From contig NZ_FOOF01000015.1 in NCBI RefSeq assembly GCF_900113115.1, forward strand, positions 1 through 64,000: a DNA stretch of 64,000 nt, in the 5' to 3' direction. Shown here piece after piece: positions 1 to 8,123 of the stretch (the stretch's first letter is position 1; the number at the start of each line of letters is the position of its first letter). The DNA comes from Duganella sp. CF458. GTDB lineage: Bacteria > Pseudomonadota > Gammaproteobacteria > Burkholderiales > Burkholderiaceae_D. A program made the position numbers and the translations under genes. The notes below the pieces were generated by a model. That model searched no databases. It saw only the letters and a list, made by a program, of their open reading frames with translations, and was not told the DNA's origin.

Positions 1-34
1 TTTTTGGCTTTTTAGTGGTCATTACGTCGGTCAT
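1..34 (-). CDS. Start of an unidentified gene running off the left edge
   Basis: An ATG at position 34 on the minus strand follows a good ribosome binding site (AAAGGGA, about 7 bases upstream) and opens a frame reading MTDVMTTKKPK before the window ends. Only 11 codons are present, so the product cannot be identified. The position just inside a probable insertion-sequence end (see 1-93) suggests a transposase, but this is an inference from context. Confidence 0.3.
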   Translation of the reverse strand, partial: MTDVMTTKKPK

Positions 35-93
35 GGACAATCCCTTTCGGTATTATTTCATGACCCCGGATTCACACTAAAATTCTGACAGGC
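1..93 (-). mobile_element. Probable terminal part of an insertion sequence
   Basis: Read on the minus strand, the frame of the neighbouring hypothetical gene stops abruptly at a TGA whose last two bases begin GAGCCTGTCAGAATTTTAG. This is followed by an AT-rich leader, a ribosome binding site and the start of a new gene at 34. The end sequence and spacing resemble, from memory, an IS256-type element with its transposase close to the inverted repeat. The other inverted repeat and the target duplication lie outside the window, so the family and exact boundary are not established. Confidence 0.38.
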
Positions 94-543
94 TCAAGCG
101 CTGCGATGGACAAGAACGTCCTTGCCTTCCACACGAATAAAGCAAGCGCTGAAAGGGACCGTCTCTTCGTAATAGTCGCCGCCATCGAGATGCATTGTTG
201 TCGCACCGGACGACGTGTCGACGACAAGCCCCTCTCGCCCCTTGTCAACGACGATGGCGCAATGACTTCCACTTACGTTCGAGTGCAAGCGCCACGCGGG
301 CGCTCCAAAATAACCGTGCCCTTCCTCACTTGACAACGCGGGCAGTTCGACCGAGCAAAGACTCGTAATCATCCCGTCATCCAAGTTCACGCCACATAGT
401 TCTCCATCAGACTTCAATACCAGCAAATGGCCGTAGCTCGCCTGAACAGCGCAAACGTCCACGATCCTGGCGCCAGGCATTTCCAACGAGTGCATTGGGC
501 ACTCGCGATTATCAGTTGTGAGCAAACCGCTTGCGTTGATCAT
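94..543 (-). CDS. Hypothetical protein, probably truncated at its 3' end
   Basis: A 149-residue frame with no recognised domain and no signal peptide. It reads like a beta-rich protein (repeated short strands such as GHLLVLKSDGELCGVNLDDG). The sequence ends at VLVHRSA with a stop that seems to be made by the junction with a mobile element to its left. Homologues I vaguely recall continue past this point with a WNRLD-like segment, which is absent here. Base composition is AT-richer than the core genes to the right. It lies 14 bases downstream of the aminoglycoside phosphotransferase on the same strand. Function unknown. Confidence 0.55.
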   Translation of the reverse strand: MINASGLLTTDNRECPMHSLEMPGARIVDVCAVQASYGHLLVLKSDGELCGVNLDDGMITSLCSVELPALSSEEGHGYFGAPAWRLHSNVSGSHCAIVVDKGREGLVVDTSSGATTMHLDGGDYYEETVPFSACFIRVEGKDVLVHRSA

Positions 544-557
544 TTTCCCTCATTCGT

Positions 558-1373
558 TTAGAACAGTTCATCCAACATCAAATGGAACTGCAGCTTTCTT
601 CGGTCCAGGTCATGGACGCCGTACTGCGCAAGGAATCGCTCCTGAAGTGATGCACCGAACTCGCCGAGGCAATTCCAGGCAATCGCAAGGTCCTGGTAGC
701 GATCCGCGATGCCGACTCTCCCCGCATCGATACAGCCCGCAACTTGCCCATCGAGGATAAGAACGTTATCCAGCGAATAATCGCCATGGGAGACCACCGC
801 ATCCGACGCCAGCGGCAGTAGCTCTTGCATCGCCGCCCAAACCTGTTCGGCGGTCCAACCTTGGCGATCCTCGTCAAAGTCGTCTTCGTCCACCAGATTT
901 GCATCGATGCGCGCTCGTGCACGAAGCAGGCGACGGTCATGATTGCTGTTGAAAGGGCAATCACTGACTGGGATCGCGTGTATCCGGCGCAGGAACGTTG
1001 CGATGGCGTCCACGACAACGGTACGACGGTCGGGACACTCCTCCATAATCCGGTACGCGGTTTGCCCAGCCACCTCCGTCATCAACAACCAAGCCTCACT
1101 GGACGTACGGACGAAATGCACAACCATCGGCATAGGCACATGTCTTCCCAGCCAACGCAGCCTTGCCATTTCATCGCTGACGTCGTCGGCGCATATACCT
1201 TCGCCATACTTCAAGAACAAATTGGGAGCCCCTGCTTTCCCATGAAGCCGGTAGACCGCACCTCCCGATTGGCCAACAGTATTACGAACCCATTCATACC
1301 CGGCCAACTCGGCCGCAATGGCTGGAGGAAGACGGAATGTGCCGCAAGGCTCATCGGATTCTAATTTGAGCAT
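558..1373 (-). CDS. Aminoglycoside O-phosphotransferase, APH(3') family
   Basis: Predicted cytoplasmic kinase transferring the gamma-phosphate of ATP to the 3'-hydroxyl of kanamycin/neomycin-type aminoglycosides. At 271 residues it matches the usual family length. Visible motifs are the nucleotide-binding segment VGQSGGAVYRL near residues 33-43, the catalytic loop HGDYSLDN with Asp198, and the metal-binding segment GCIDAGR with Asp216 followed by VGIADRYQDLA. The C-terminal run FHLMLDELF is characteristic of APH(3') enzymes. From memory it is closer to APH(3')-I than to APH(3')-II. The gene lies in the AT-richer left-hand stretch next to a probable insertion sequence, suggesting acquired DNA. 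Substrate range cannot be read from sequence. Confidence 0.9.
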   Translation of the reverse strand: MLKLESDEPCGTFRLPPAIAAELAGYEWVRNTVGQSGGAVYRLHGKAGAPNLFLKYGEGICADDVSDEMARLRWLGRHVPMPMVVHFVRTSSEAWLLMTEVAGQTAYRIMEECPDRRTVVVDAIATFLRRIHAIPVSDCPFNSNHDRRLLRARARIDANLVDEDDFDEDRQGWTAEQVWAAMQELLPLASDAVVSHGDYSLDNVLILDGQVAGCIDAGRVGIADRYQDLAIAWNCLGEFGASLQERFLAQYGVHDLDRRKLQFHLMLDELF

Positions 1374-1392
1374 TCGTTCAACCTACGCGGTG

Positions 1393-1926
1393 TTATGGCA
1401 CTGGCGGAGATTTAAGCCCAGCCAAAACTTCTGGTGAGCAACGTGAACTGAGGTCTACCGCAACATGTCGGAGAGCTCGACCCTTGTCGCCATCGACTAA
1501 CGCCTTTACTTCGATCAGTTGGCCGGTACGCAGATTAATCAGTAATTCAACGCCAGGATTGGCCCATCGATTGGCGGAATATCCGGGTTCAAAGAAGCTG
1601 AGATTCAAGTAATACGGCAGAATGGATTCGTCGTGGTACCAGGAACCAGTCACCTGCACCTCTTTCATTTCCCTGGATCGTAGTAGGCTCGTAATGCATG
1701 CCGGCACCTCGATCCGCTTGTCCCCTAGTGCCAAAACCAAGGAGCTAATTGGCTGCGACGCACGTAGGGGTGCTGAAAATCCGACCTGCAAATTGGCCGG
1801 GCCAAATTCCAGCGGAACATCGGGCATCGCACCGCCTGGGCCGATCGGAAGAATGCGGTCTGCGTGGGCGATCGCATTGCTACTTGCGAGGATACCGACA
1901 AGTACCCACATAAAAGCTGGCTTCAT
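1393..1926 (-). CDS. Exported hypothetical protein
   Basis: A 177-residue protein with an N-terminal signal peptide (MKPAFMWVLVGILASSNAIAHA) and likely cleavage after the ALA/AHA stretch, so probably periplasmic. No domain is recognised. The mature part has several short hydrophobic strands (LQVGFSAP, SSLVLALGDKRIEVPA) and two cysteines that could form a disulfide (CITSLL and SSRCSPE). It lies 19 bases upstream of the phosphotransferase start on the same strand and shares its AT-richer composition, so it probably belongs to the same acquired segment. Confidence 0.65.
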   Translation of the reverse strand: MKPAFMWVLVGILASSNAIAHADRILPIGPGGAMPDVPLEFGPANLQVGFSAPLRASQPISSLVLALGDKRIEVPACITSLLRSREMKEVQVTGSWYHDESILPYYLNLSFFEPGYSANRWANPGVELLINLRTGQLIEVKALVDGDKGRALRHVAVDLSSRCSPEVLAGLKSPPVP

Positions 1927-1989
1927 AGATTTTGACTGTTGGCCTATATCGGCTCAAACGCTGGGTTTCGCAACCTTACGCCGAAGGGA

Positions 1990-3183
1990 TTAGGCTACCA
2001 CGCCGCGCTCACGCAGCGCGGTGATCGCGGCCGCAGGCACACCCAATGCCAACAACACGCTGTCGGTGTGCTGGCCCAACGTCGGCCCTTGCCAGCGTAC
2101 TTCACCCGGCGTTTCCGACAGCTTGGGCACGATGCCCGGCATCTTCACATGTACGCCATCTGGCAGCTCCGTATCCAGCAGCATGCCGCGCGCCTGGTAA
2201 TGCGGGTCGGCGACGATGTCCTTGACCGAATAGATCCGGCCCGCAGGAACTTCGGCGCGCTCCAGCACTGCCAGCACTTCGTCGATGGTATGCGCCGAAG
2301 TCCAGCCTGCGATCGCAGCATCGATCAGCTTTTCCTGCGCCGCACGGCCGTCATTTTGCGCGAACTGCGGGTCTTCCGCCATGTCGGCGCGGCCGATCGC
2401 ATGCATCAGGCGCTTGTATATGGGATTGCTGTTGCCGGCGATGACCACGTACGAGCCGTCGCGCGTCGGATAGGTGTTGGAAGGTGCGATGCCCGGCAGT
2501 GCGCCGCCACTGCGTTCGCGTACGTGACCCAGCAAGTCGTACTCCGGCACCAGCGATTCCATCAGGTTGAATACGCTCTCGACCAGCGACACGTCAACCA
2601 CCTGGCCATCGCCATTCCCCATTTTCACGCGCAGCACCGACATCAGTGCGCCCATCACGGCATGCAGCGAGGCCAGCGAATCGCCAAGGCTCACCCCAAC
2701 CCGGGCCGGCACACCGCCGGCTTCGCCCGTGGTGTAGCGGATACCGCCCATCGCCTCGCCAATCGCACCGAAGCCCGGACGGTCTTTGTAAGGGCCAGTC
2801 TGGCCGTAGCCCGAAATGCGCACCATCGTCAGTTTGGGGTTTAGCGCATGCAGCACATCCCAGCCCAGTCCCAGCTTCTCCAGCGCGCCCGGCTTCATGT
2901 TCTCGATCAGCACATCGGCGTCGGCACACAACTGCTTGACCAGTGCAATCCCCTCAGGCGCTTTCAGGTTGATGGAGATGGACTTCTTGTTACGCGACTG
3001 CAGGTACCACCATAGCGAAGTCCCCTTGTGGAGCTTACGCCATTTGCGGATTGGATCGCCCTCGCCCGGCGCTTCGATCTTGATCACCTCCGCCCCGAAT
3101 TCCGCCATCAACCGCGCCGCGAACGGTGCCGCGATCAGCGTGCCGATTTCGATAACTTTAATTCCCTGCAACGGACCCGCCAT
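1990..3183 (-). CDS. CaiB/BaiF family (class III) CoA-transferase
   Basis: Predicted 397-residue enzyme moving CoA between carboxylic acids through an aspartyl-CoA thioester. Family signatures are visible in order: the N-terminal GIKVIEIGTLIAAPFAARLMAE segment, EVIKIEAPGEGDPIRKW, the ISGYGQTGPYKDRPGFG signature, and GVSLGDSLASLHA, which carries the expected catalytic Asp. The ATG at 3183 is preferred over an upstream GTG at 3192 because AGGAG sits 8 bases before the ATG but abuts the GTG. It is transcribed away from the GFA-domain gene. The acyl substrate is unknown; succinyl-CoA or a short-chain dicarboxylic acid are typical for the family. Confidence 0.88.
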   Translation of the reverse strand: MAGPLQGIKVIEIGTLIAAPFAARLMAEFGAEVIKIEAPGEGDPIRKWRKLHKGTSLWWYLQSRNKKSISINLKAPEGIALVKQLCADADVLIENMKPGALEKLGLGWDVLHALNPKLTMVRISGYGQTGPYKDRPGFGAIGEAMGGIRYTTGEAGGVPARVGVSLGDSLASLHAVMGALMSVLRVKMGNGDGQVVDVSLVESVFNLMESLVPEYDLLGHVRERSGGALPGIAPSNTYPTRDGSYVVIAGNSNPIYKRLMHAIGRADMAEDPQFAQNDGRAAQEKLIDAAIAGWTSAHTIDEVLAVLERAEVPAGRIYSVKDIVADPHYQARGMLLDTELPDGVHVKMPGIVPKLSETPGEVRWQGPTLGQHTDSVLLALGVPAAAITALRERGVVA

Positions 3184-3251
3184 TTTGCCCACTCCTCTTG
3201 CAATTACATTATCATTAGCGCCAAGCCAATCATTCTAACCGGAGGCGAAAA

Positions 3252-3599
3252 ATGCTGTACAAGGGAAGCTGCCATTGCGGCAATGTGAAGTTTGAAGCAG
3301 AAGGCAATATCGAAGGCCTGGTAGCCTGCAACTGCTCCATCTGCCAGCGCAAAGGCGCTTTGATGTGGTTCATTCCGCGCAGCAGCCTGACACTGCTGAC
3401 GCCAGAAGAAGACCAGGCTAGCTACGTTTTCAACAAGCACGTGATCAAGCACCGCTTCTGCCCGAAGTGCGGCATCCACACCTACGGCGAGGGCACCGAC
3501 CCGAAAGGCAATGCCATGGCAGCCGTGAACGCGCGAGTGCTGGAAGACATTGAGTTGGACAGCTACCCTGTCCAGCATTACGACGGACGCAAACTGTAA
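3252..3599 (+). CDS. GFA/CENP-V domain zinc protein
   Basis: A 115-residue protein with the full cysteine set of the glutathione-dependent formaldehyde-activating enzyme (GFA) fold: Cys7 and Cys9 in CHCGN, Cys26, Cys28 and Cys31 in CNCSIC, and Cys70 and Cys73 in CPKCG. These bind two zinc ions in characterised relatives. Family members are usually annotated as formaldehyde-glutathione condensing enzymes, but the activity is disputed and this short form is generic. A good ribosome binding site (GGAGG) precedes the ATG. The gene is 9 bases upstream of a small membrane-protein gene, so the two are probably cotranscribed. Confidence 0.85.
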   Translation: MLYKGSCHCGNVKFEAEGNIEGLVACNCSICQRKGALMWFIPRSSLTLLTPEEDQASYVFNKHVIKHRFCPKCGIHTYGEGTDPKGNAMAAVNARVLEDIELDSYPVQHYDGRKL

Positions 3600-3608
3600 G
3601 GAGCCGAT

Positions 3609-3974
3609 ATGGCACAAGAACTCGTATTCGACAACCAGACCCGCTCGGCCAAAGACTGGGCTTTCTGGCTTTACCTCGGCCACGGCCTGAGCGTGTTTTT
3701 CACGCTCGGCGCCGCATCCTTCATTCCACTGATCCTGAACTACATCAAACGCGACGACAGCGCCGGCACCTTCGTCCACAGCCACCACGGCTGGATGATC
3801 CGCTCGTTCTGGTGGTACCTGGTATGGATCGCCGTCGGCTGGATGCTGTTCATTACCATTTTCGGTATTCCGCTTGCTTGGCTGGTCTGGGTCGGAGCAT
3901 GGTTGTGGAAAATCTACCGCCTGATTCGCGGAATTACAGCGCTCAACAACAACGCCCCGGTCGGCAACTCATAA
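3609..3974 (+). CDS. Small DUF4870-like membrane protein
   Basis: A 121-residue protein with about three hydrophobic segments: WAFWLYLGHGLSVFFTLGAASFIPLIL near residues 17-44, a SFWWYLVWIAVGWMLFITIF stretch near 66-85, and PLAWLVWVGAWLWKIY near 88-103. The layout and the LGHGLSVF motif resemble the DUF4870/Tic20-like family, whose role is unknown. It is preceded by AAGGAG and follows the GFA gene closely. Its stop overlaps by 6 bases, convergently, with the stop of the cytochrome gene. Confidence 0.75.
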   Translation: MAQELVFDNQTRSAKDWAFWLYLGHGLSVFFTLGAASFIPLILNYIKRDDSAGTFVHSHHGWMIRSFWWYLVWIAVGWMLFITIFGIPLAWLVWVGAWLWKIYRLIRGITALNNNAPVGNS

Positions 3975-5342
3975 AGTGCGCAGGAAGGCCACCAGTTCGG
4001 CCTTCTCTGTCGCCGACAGCCTCGTCTCGAGGATCAGGTTGAAGAATTCCACGGTGTCCTCGAGCGTCAGCAGCCGCCCATCATGCAGATAGGGCGGCGA
4101 TTCCTTGATGCCCCTTAACGGGAAAGTCTTGATCGGGCCATCGCCCACCATCATTGCGCCCTTCGCTTGGTGTGGCTTGAAGAAGCGCTCCGTGCGCAGG
4201 TTGTGCATCATGTTGTCGCTGTAGTGCGGCGGCGTGTGGCACGTTGCGCATTGAGCCTTGCCGAAGAAGAGCGCCTGGCCGCGCAATTCCTGCTCATTGG
4301 CTTTGCGCGGATCGAGCTTTCCGGTGACGCCGAGTTTGGGTGCCGGCGGGAAGTCCAGTATGTTCTGGAACTCGCCCATGAAGTGCACCTGGCTGCCGCG
4401 CTCCAGCACATTCACCCCCTTCTTGGTTGCGATGACAGGGTCGCCATCAAAGTAAGCCGCCCGCTGTTCGAACTCAGTGAAATCCTCCACCGACTTCAGC
4501 GCACGCTGCGACCCGAACAGCCGCTGCAGGTTCACGCCCCGCAGCGAAGGCGTATCAATACGATGACGGAATTCCTGCGGCCGCGCATCGCCTGCGAGGT
4601 GGGTTGAGGCATTGGTGTGGCCGTTCGCATGGCAGTCGAAGCAGGTCACGCCACGGCTTGGACGTTCCGAGCGACGGTCCTCGGTCTGATTGAATTGCTG
4701 CTGCGGGAAAGGTGTCAGCAACAGCCGCAAGCCCTCCAGCTGCTTCGGATTGAGGATGCCGTTGAACATCTGGTGGAAGTTATCGATGGTCAGCAGCTTG
4801 CCCTTTGATACGTCGCCCAGGTCCGGGCGCGTGGTCAGGAAGATCGGCGCCGGGAATTCCGGCAGCAGGTGGTCGGGGAAGTCGAAGGCGAGGTCGAAGC
4901 GGTTAAGGTCGCGCTGTTCCTGCTTCTTGATTTCGTCGATGTGGAATTGCGGGAACAACATGCCGCCTTCCGGATGATTCGGATGCGGCAGCGGCAGGAA
5001 GCCTTGGGGATACAGGCCTTTTTCGCGGATTTCGTCCGGGTTCATTGCACCCAGCTTGTCCCAGCTCGTCCCGCGCGGCAGCTTGACCCGCACGCCCTCC
5101 TGCACTGGCTTGCCGCGGAACATGGCCACGCCATTCGCCGGCCGGTTCGCCAGGTCATACCGGCTTTCCAGGAAGGCTGCCTGCTCGCGCATCAGTCCCG
5201 CCCGCGCTGCCTTCATGCGCTCGAAGGTGGTCTGGAAGTCTTCCTTTGCCACAACGGGCATATAGCTTGTCGGCGGCGCCGCGGAAATCAAACAAGTAGC
5301 GCCGCACAGCACGGCGCCTGCTGCAATCCTTAGAATTTGCAT
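3969..5342 (-). CDS. Diheme cytochrome c peroxidase-like protein
   Basis: A 457-residue exported protein with two c-type heme sites, CFDCH (Cys234, Cys237, His238) and CATCH (Cys365, Cys368, His369), as in the MauG/cytochrome c peroxidase superfamily. The ATG at 5342 is chosen because it begins a clear signal peptide (MQILRIAAGAVLCGATCLISA) and follows GGGGAGA; a longer frame from 5408 would bury the signal. It probably acts in the periplasm on hydrogen peroxide or as an oxidase of another substrate. The long first half (about 230 residues before the first heme) is larger than in classical peroxidases, so peroxidase activity is not certain. Confidence 0.82.
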   Translation of the reverse strand: MQILRIAAGAVLCGATCLISAAPPTSYMPVVAKEDFQTTFERMKAARAGLMREQAAFLESRYDLANRPANGVAMFRGKPVQEGVRVKLPRGTSWDKLGAMNPDEIREKGLYPQGFLPLPHPNHPEGGMLFPQFHIDEIKKQEQRDLNRFDLAFDFPDHLLPEFPAPIFLTTRPDLGDVSKGKLLTIDNFHQMFNGILNPKQLEGLRLLLTPFPQQQFNQTEDRRSERPSRGVTCFDCHANGHTNASTHLAGDARPQEFRHRIDTPSLRGVNLQRLFGSQRALKSVEDFTEFEQRAAYFDGDPVIATKKGVNVLERGSQVHFMGEFQNILDFPPAPKLGVTGKLDPRKANEQELRGQALFFGKAQCATCHTPPHYSDNMMHNLRTERFFKPHQAKGAMMVGDGPIKTFPLRGIKESPPYLHDGRLLTLEDTVEFFNLILETRLSATEKAELVAFLRTL

Positions 5343-5393
5343 GACGGTCTCCCCTGCTGAACGTCCGTCCAATGTAAGCAAGTAGAGGGGATC

Positions 5394-5423
5394 GATCAAT
5401 ACGCGCACGCCATAGTATTGATC
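5394..5423. promoter_or_regulatory. Inverted repeat upstream of the cytochrome gene
   Basis: GATCAATAC (5394-5402) and GTATTGATC (5415-5423) form a perfect 9-base inverted repeat with a 12-base spacer. It lies 52 bases upstream of the cytochrome start and just beyond the metC stop. It could be an operator for the cytochrome gene or a weak hairpin ending metC. Half-sites contain TTGATC, but the arrangement is not a canonical FNR box. Confidence 0.35.
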
Positions 5424-5445
5424 AATCGCTTGGATAGCTAACTAG

Positions 5446-6609
5446 CTACATGGTTGCCAAGGCGCGTTCGATGTCGGCGATCAGGTCGTCGGGATCTTCG
5501 AGGCCGATGTTGAAACGGACCAACGTGCCCTTCTCTTTCCAGTTCCTGCGCATGGCTTGCATTCGGTATGGAATGCACAAGCTGTGCGCGCCGCCCCAGC
5601 TATATCCGATGCCAAACAGCTTGAGCGAGTCGACGAAGCGGTCGGTTTGCTCTTCGGTGAATTTCTCGTCGAACAGCACAGAGAACAGGCCGCCGGCGCC
5701 GGTGAAATCACGCTTCCAGTTGTCGTGCCCAGGACAATCTTCGAATGCGGGGTGCAGGATTTTGCGGATTTCCGGACGAGCCTTCAGCCACGCCGCCACC
5801 TTGCGGGCGGCAGCATCGTGCGTTTCAAAACGGATCTTAAGCGTGGGCAGGTTGCGCAGCACGAGGTAGGTGTCATCGGCGCTCACCCCCATGCCAAGAC
5901 GCATGTGGGCCATGCTGAGGCGCTCGTGCAGCAAGGGATCGCGCGTGACCAGGGCGCCCATCAGCACGTCGGAGCCGCCGGACTGGTATTTGGTCAGCGC
6001 CTGCATCACGATGTCGACACCGAGGTCGAAGCCGCGCAGGGCCAGGCCGGCAGACCAGGTGTTGTCGAGGGCGACCAGCACGCCTTTCTGTTTTGCGGCG
6101 TCGCAGATTGCGCGCAGGTCGGGGACTTCCATCGACACTGAGCCTGGCGCCTCGGTCCAGATCAGTTTTGTGTTGGGCTGGATCAGTCCTGCGATGCCGG
6201 CGCCGATCATCGGATCGTACAGGCGCGCGGTGATGCCGAAATCGGCGGTCAGCCACTTGCCGAGATCGCGATTGGGACTGTAGACGTTATCGGGCAGCAG
6301 CACGTCGTCGCCGGATTTCAGCAGCGCGAAATCGCACATGGCGATAGCAGCGAGGCCGCTGGGAGCCAGCAGGCAATGGCTGCCGCCCTCGATTTCGGCC
6401 AGGCGGGCTTCGAGCGTGAAGGTGGTGGGGGTGCCGTGCAGGCCGTAGGTGTAGGCGTTCTTTTCTTTCCAGTCGCCAGAGCGCATGGCGGCGACGTTCT
6501 TGAACAGGACGGTGGACGCGTGGTGAATCGCGCTGGGAAAGGCGGCAAAACCTTCGGGCGGCACGTAGTCCGTGTGGATGATCTGGGTTTGCAGGTGCTT
6601 TTTGGTCAT
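5446..6609 (-). CDS. metC: Cystathionine beta-lyase (PLP-dependent)
   Basis: A 387-residue enzyme of the Cys/Met-metabolism PLP family, cleaving cystathionine to homocysteine, pyruvate and ammonia in methionine synthesis. Visible features are the substrate-binding region NAYTYGLHGTPTT, the cofactor region EGGSHCLLAPSGLAAI, and the PLP-binding lysine in ALTKYQSGGSD (Lys207). The C-terminal SYSWGGAHSLC is the typical family ending. AGGTG precedes the ATG. A broader cysteine/methionine lyase activity is possible. It sits alone between the cytochrome gene and rimO, with a palindromic repeat between it and rimO. Confidence 0.88.
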   Translation of the reverse strand: MTKKHLQTQIIHTDYVPPEGFAAFPSAIHHASTVLFKNVAAMRSGDWKEKNAYTYGLHGTPTTFTLEARLAEIEGGSHCLLAPSGLAAIAMCDFALLKSGDDVLLPDNVYSPNRDLGKWLTADFGITARLYDPMIGAGIAGLIQPNTKLIWTEAPGSVSMEVPDLRAICDAAKQKGVLVALDNTWSAGLALRGFDLGVDIVMQALTKYQSGGSDVLMGALVTRDPLLHERLSMAHMRLGMGVSADDTYLVLRNLPTLKIRFETHDAAARKVAAWLKARPEIRKILHPAFEDCPGHDNWKRDFTGAGGLFSVLFDEKFTEEQTDRFVDSLKLFGIGYSWGGAHSLCIPYRMQAMRRNWKEKGTLVRFNIGLEDPDDLIADIERALATM

Positions 6610-6624
6610 GGCACCTATTCTATC

Positions 6625-6681
6625 TAAAACCGGTGGATCGGGGTCTGGCCCTGCGGGTCGGACCCCGGCTTACCGTTTTAC
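6625..6681. repeat. Imperfect palindromic intergenic repeat (GGGGTC type)
   Basis: The arms TAAAACCGGTGGATCGGGGTC and the reverse complement of GACCCCGGCTTACCGTTTTA match except for a few central bases, giving a hairpin of about 20 base pairs. The right arm covers the rimO stop codon, and the repeat lies upstream of metC. It probably ends rimO transcription. The GGGGTC core links it to the repeat at 59517-59595. Confidence 0.7.
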
Positions 6682-8069
6682 TGCGCTTCGCCCCACAAAT
6701 CGTGCGCATCGGCAGTGGTAATCTCAACGTCGTAGAACTGCCCCACGGCCAGCTTTTTCTTCGGATCGAACGGGCGCTTGACGTGAACCACACCATCAAT
6801 CTCCGGCGCATCCGCAGCCGAGCGGCCGATCGCGCCGCTTGGCGTCAGCTCGTCGATCAGCACCTTCACGGTGGTGCCGATCTTCGCCTTCAGGCGATTA
6901 CGCGAAATCTCTTCCTGCAGCAGCATCACACGGCCGCGACGCTCTTCGCGCACTTCTTCCGGCACCGGATTGGCCAGTTCGTTGGCAGTCGCACCTTCCA
7001 CCGGCGAATAGGCGAAGCAACCCAGGCGGTCGATCTGTGCTTCCTTCAGGAAGTCCAGCAGGTATTCGAACTCCGCTTCGGTCTCACCTGGGAAGCCGGC
7101 GATAAAGGTCGAACGGATCGTCAGGTTCGGATTCATTTCGCGCCATTTCAGGATGCGCTCCAGGTTCTTCTCACCGGAGGCCGGGCGCTTCATGCGCTTC
7201 AGCACGTCCGGGTGGGCGTGCTGCATCGGAATGTCCAGGTAAGGCAGGACATGGCCGTCACCCATCATCGGGATGATTTCATCCACGTGCGGGTAAGGAT
7301 AAACATAATGCAGGCGCACCCAAGCGCCATACTGCTTGGCCAACTCGCCCAGGGCCTGGGTCAGCTGGGTCATATGGGTCTTCACCGGACGGCCGTTCCA
7401 GAAACCGGAACGGAACTTCACGTCCACGCCGTAAGCGGAAGTATCCTGCGAGATCACCAGCAGTTCCTTCACGCCGGCCTTGAACAGGTTCTCGGCTTCG
7501 AGCATCAGTTCCGCGATCGGGCGCGACACCAGGTCGCCGCGCATCGAAGGAATGATGCAGAACGAGCAGCGGTGATTGCAGCCTTCGGAAATCTTCAGGT
7601 AAGCGTAGTGCTTAGGGGTCAGCTTGATGCCCTGCGGCGGCAGCAGGTCGATGAACGGCTCGTGCGGCTTGGGCAGGTGGGTGTGCACCTGGGCCATCAC
7701 TTCCCCCACGGCGTGCGGGCCGGTTACGGCCAACACTTTCGGGTGCACCTTCTGGATGATGTCGTCGCCGTCTTTATCTTTCTTGGCGCCCAGGCAGCCG
7801 GTCACAATCACCTTGCCGTTTTCCGCCAACGCTTCGCCGATGGCATCCAGCGATTCCTGCACTGCAGCATCGATGAAGCCGCAGGTATTCACGATCACCA
7901 GGTCGGCGCCGTCGTAGGACTTGGCGGTCTCGTAGCCTTCAGCGCGGAGCTGGGTCAGGATCTGTTCGGAGTCGACCAGCGCTTTCGGGCAGCCGAGGGA
8001 AACAAAACCTACTTTTGGGGCTGGAGTGCCGTCGGTGGGAGTGAGGCGAATGATTTGCTTGGATTGCAT
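6678..8069 (-). CDS. rimO: Ribosomal protein S12 methylthiotransferase RimO
   Basis: A 463-residue radical-SAM enzyme that adds a methylthio group to an aspartate of ribosomal protein S12. Domains in order are the N-terminal UPF0004 domain with cluster-binding cysteines ([26 protein letters not shown]), the radical-SAM motif CNHRCSFC (Cys164, Cys168, Cys171), and a C-terminal TRAM domain ([20 protein letters not shown]). The RimO-type sequence [11 protein letters not shown], rather than the MiaB-type equivalent, supports this assignment. A TATAAT box lies about 33 bases upstream of the start. Its 3' end falls inside a palindromic repeat. Confidence 0.96.
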   Translation of the reverse strand: MQSKQIIRLTPTDGTPAPKVGFVSLGCPKALVDSEQILTQLRAEGYETAKSYDGADLVIVNTCGFIDAAVQESLDAIGEALAENGKVIVTGCLGAKKDKDGDDIIQKVHPKVLAVTGPHAVGEVMAQVHTHLPKPHEPFIDLLPPQGIKLTPKHYAYLKISEGCNHRCSFCIIPSMRGDLVSRPIAELMLEAENLFKAGVKELLVISQDTSAYGVDVKFRSGFWNGRPVKTHMTQLTQALGELAKQYGAWVRLHYVYPYPHVDEIIPMMGDGHVLPYLDIPMQHAHPDVLKRMKRPASGEKNLERILKWREMNPNLTIRSTFIAGFPGETEAEFEYLLDFLKEAQIDRLGCFAYSPVEGATANELANPVPEEVREERRGRVMLLQEEISRNRLKAKIGTTVKVLIDELTPSGAIGRSAADAPEIDGVVHVKRPFDPKKKLAVGQFYDVEITTADAHDLWGEAQ

Positions 8070-8101
8070 GGCAGAGAGCTGATGATTCAGGGCAATCCAC
8101 C

Positions 8102-8107
8102 ATTATA
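8102..8107 (-). promoter_or_regulatory. Candidate -10 box for rimO
   Basis: TATAAT on the minus strand lies about 33 bases upstream of the rimO ATG. No good -35 hexamer is seen at the usual spacing; the upstream bases belong to the palindromic repeat at 8124-8186. Confidence 0.45.
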
Positions 8108-8123
8108 GCAAAAATGGGGCCGG

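Noticed and set aside
1374-1392. Possible integron attC site between the two accessory genes
   Set aside because: The gap is only about 20 bases and lacks paired GTTRRRY/RYYYAAC core sites; too short for a recombination site.
6633-8108. Plus-strand open frame of about 490 codons
   Set aside because: Antisense to rimO, whose radical-SAM cysteines and TRAM domain are unmistakable.
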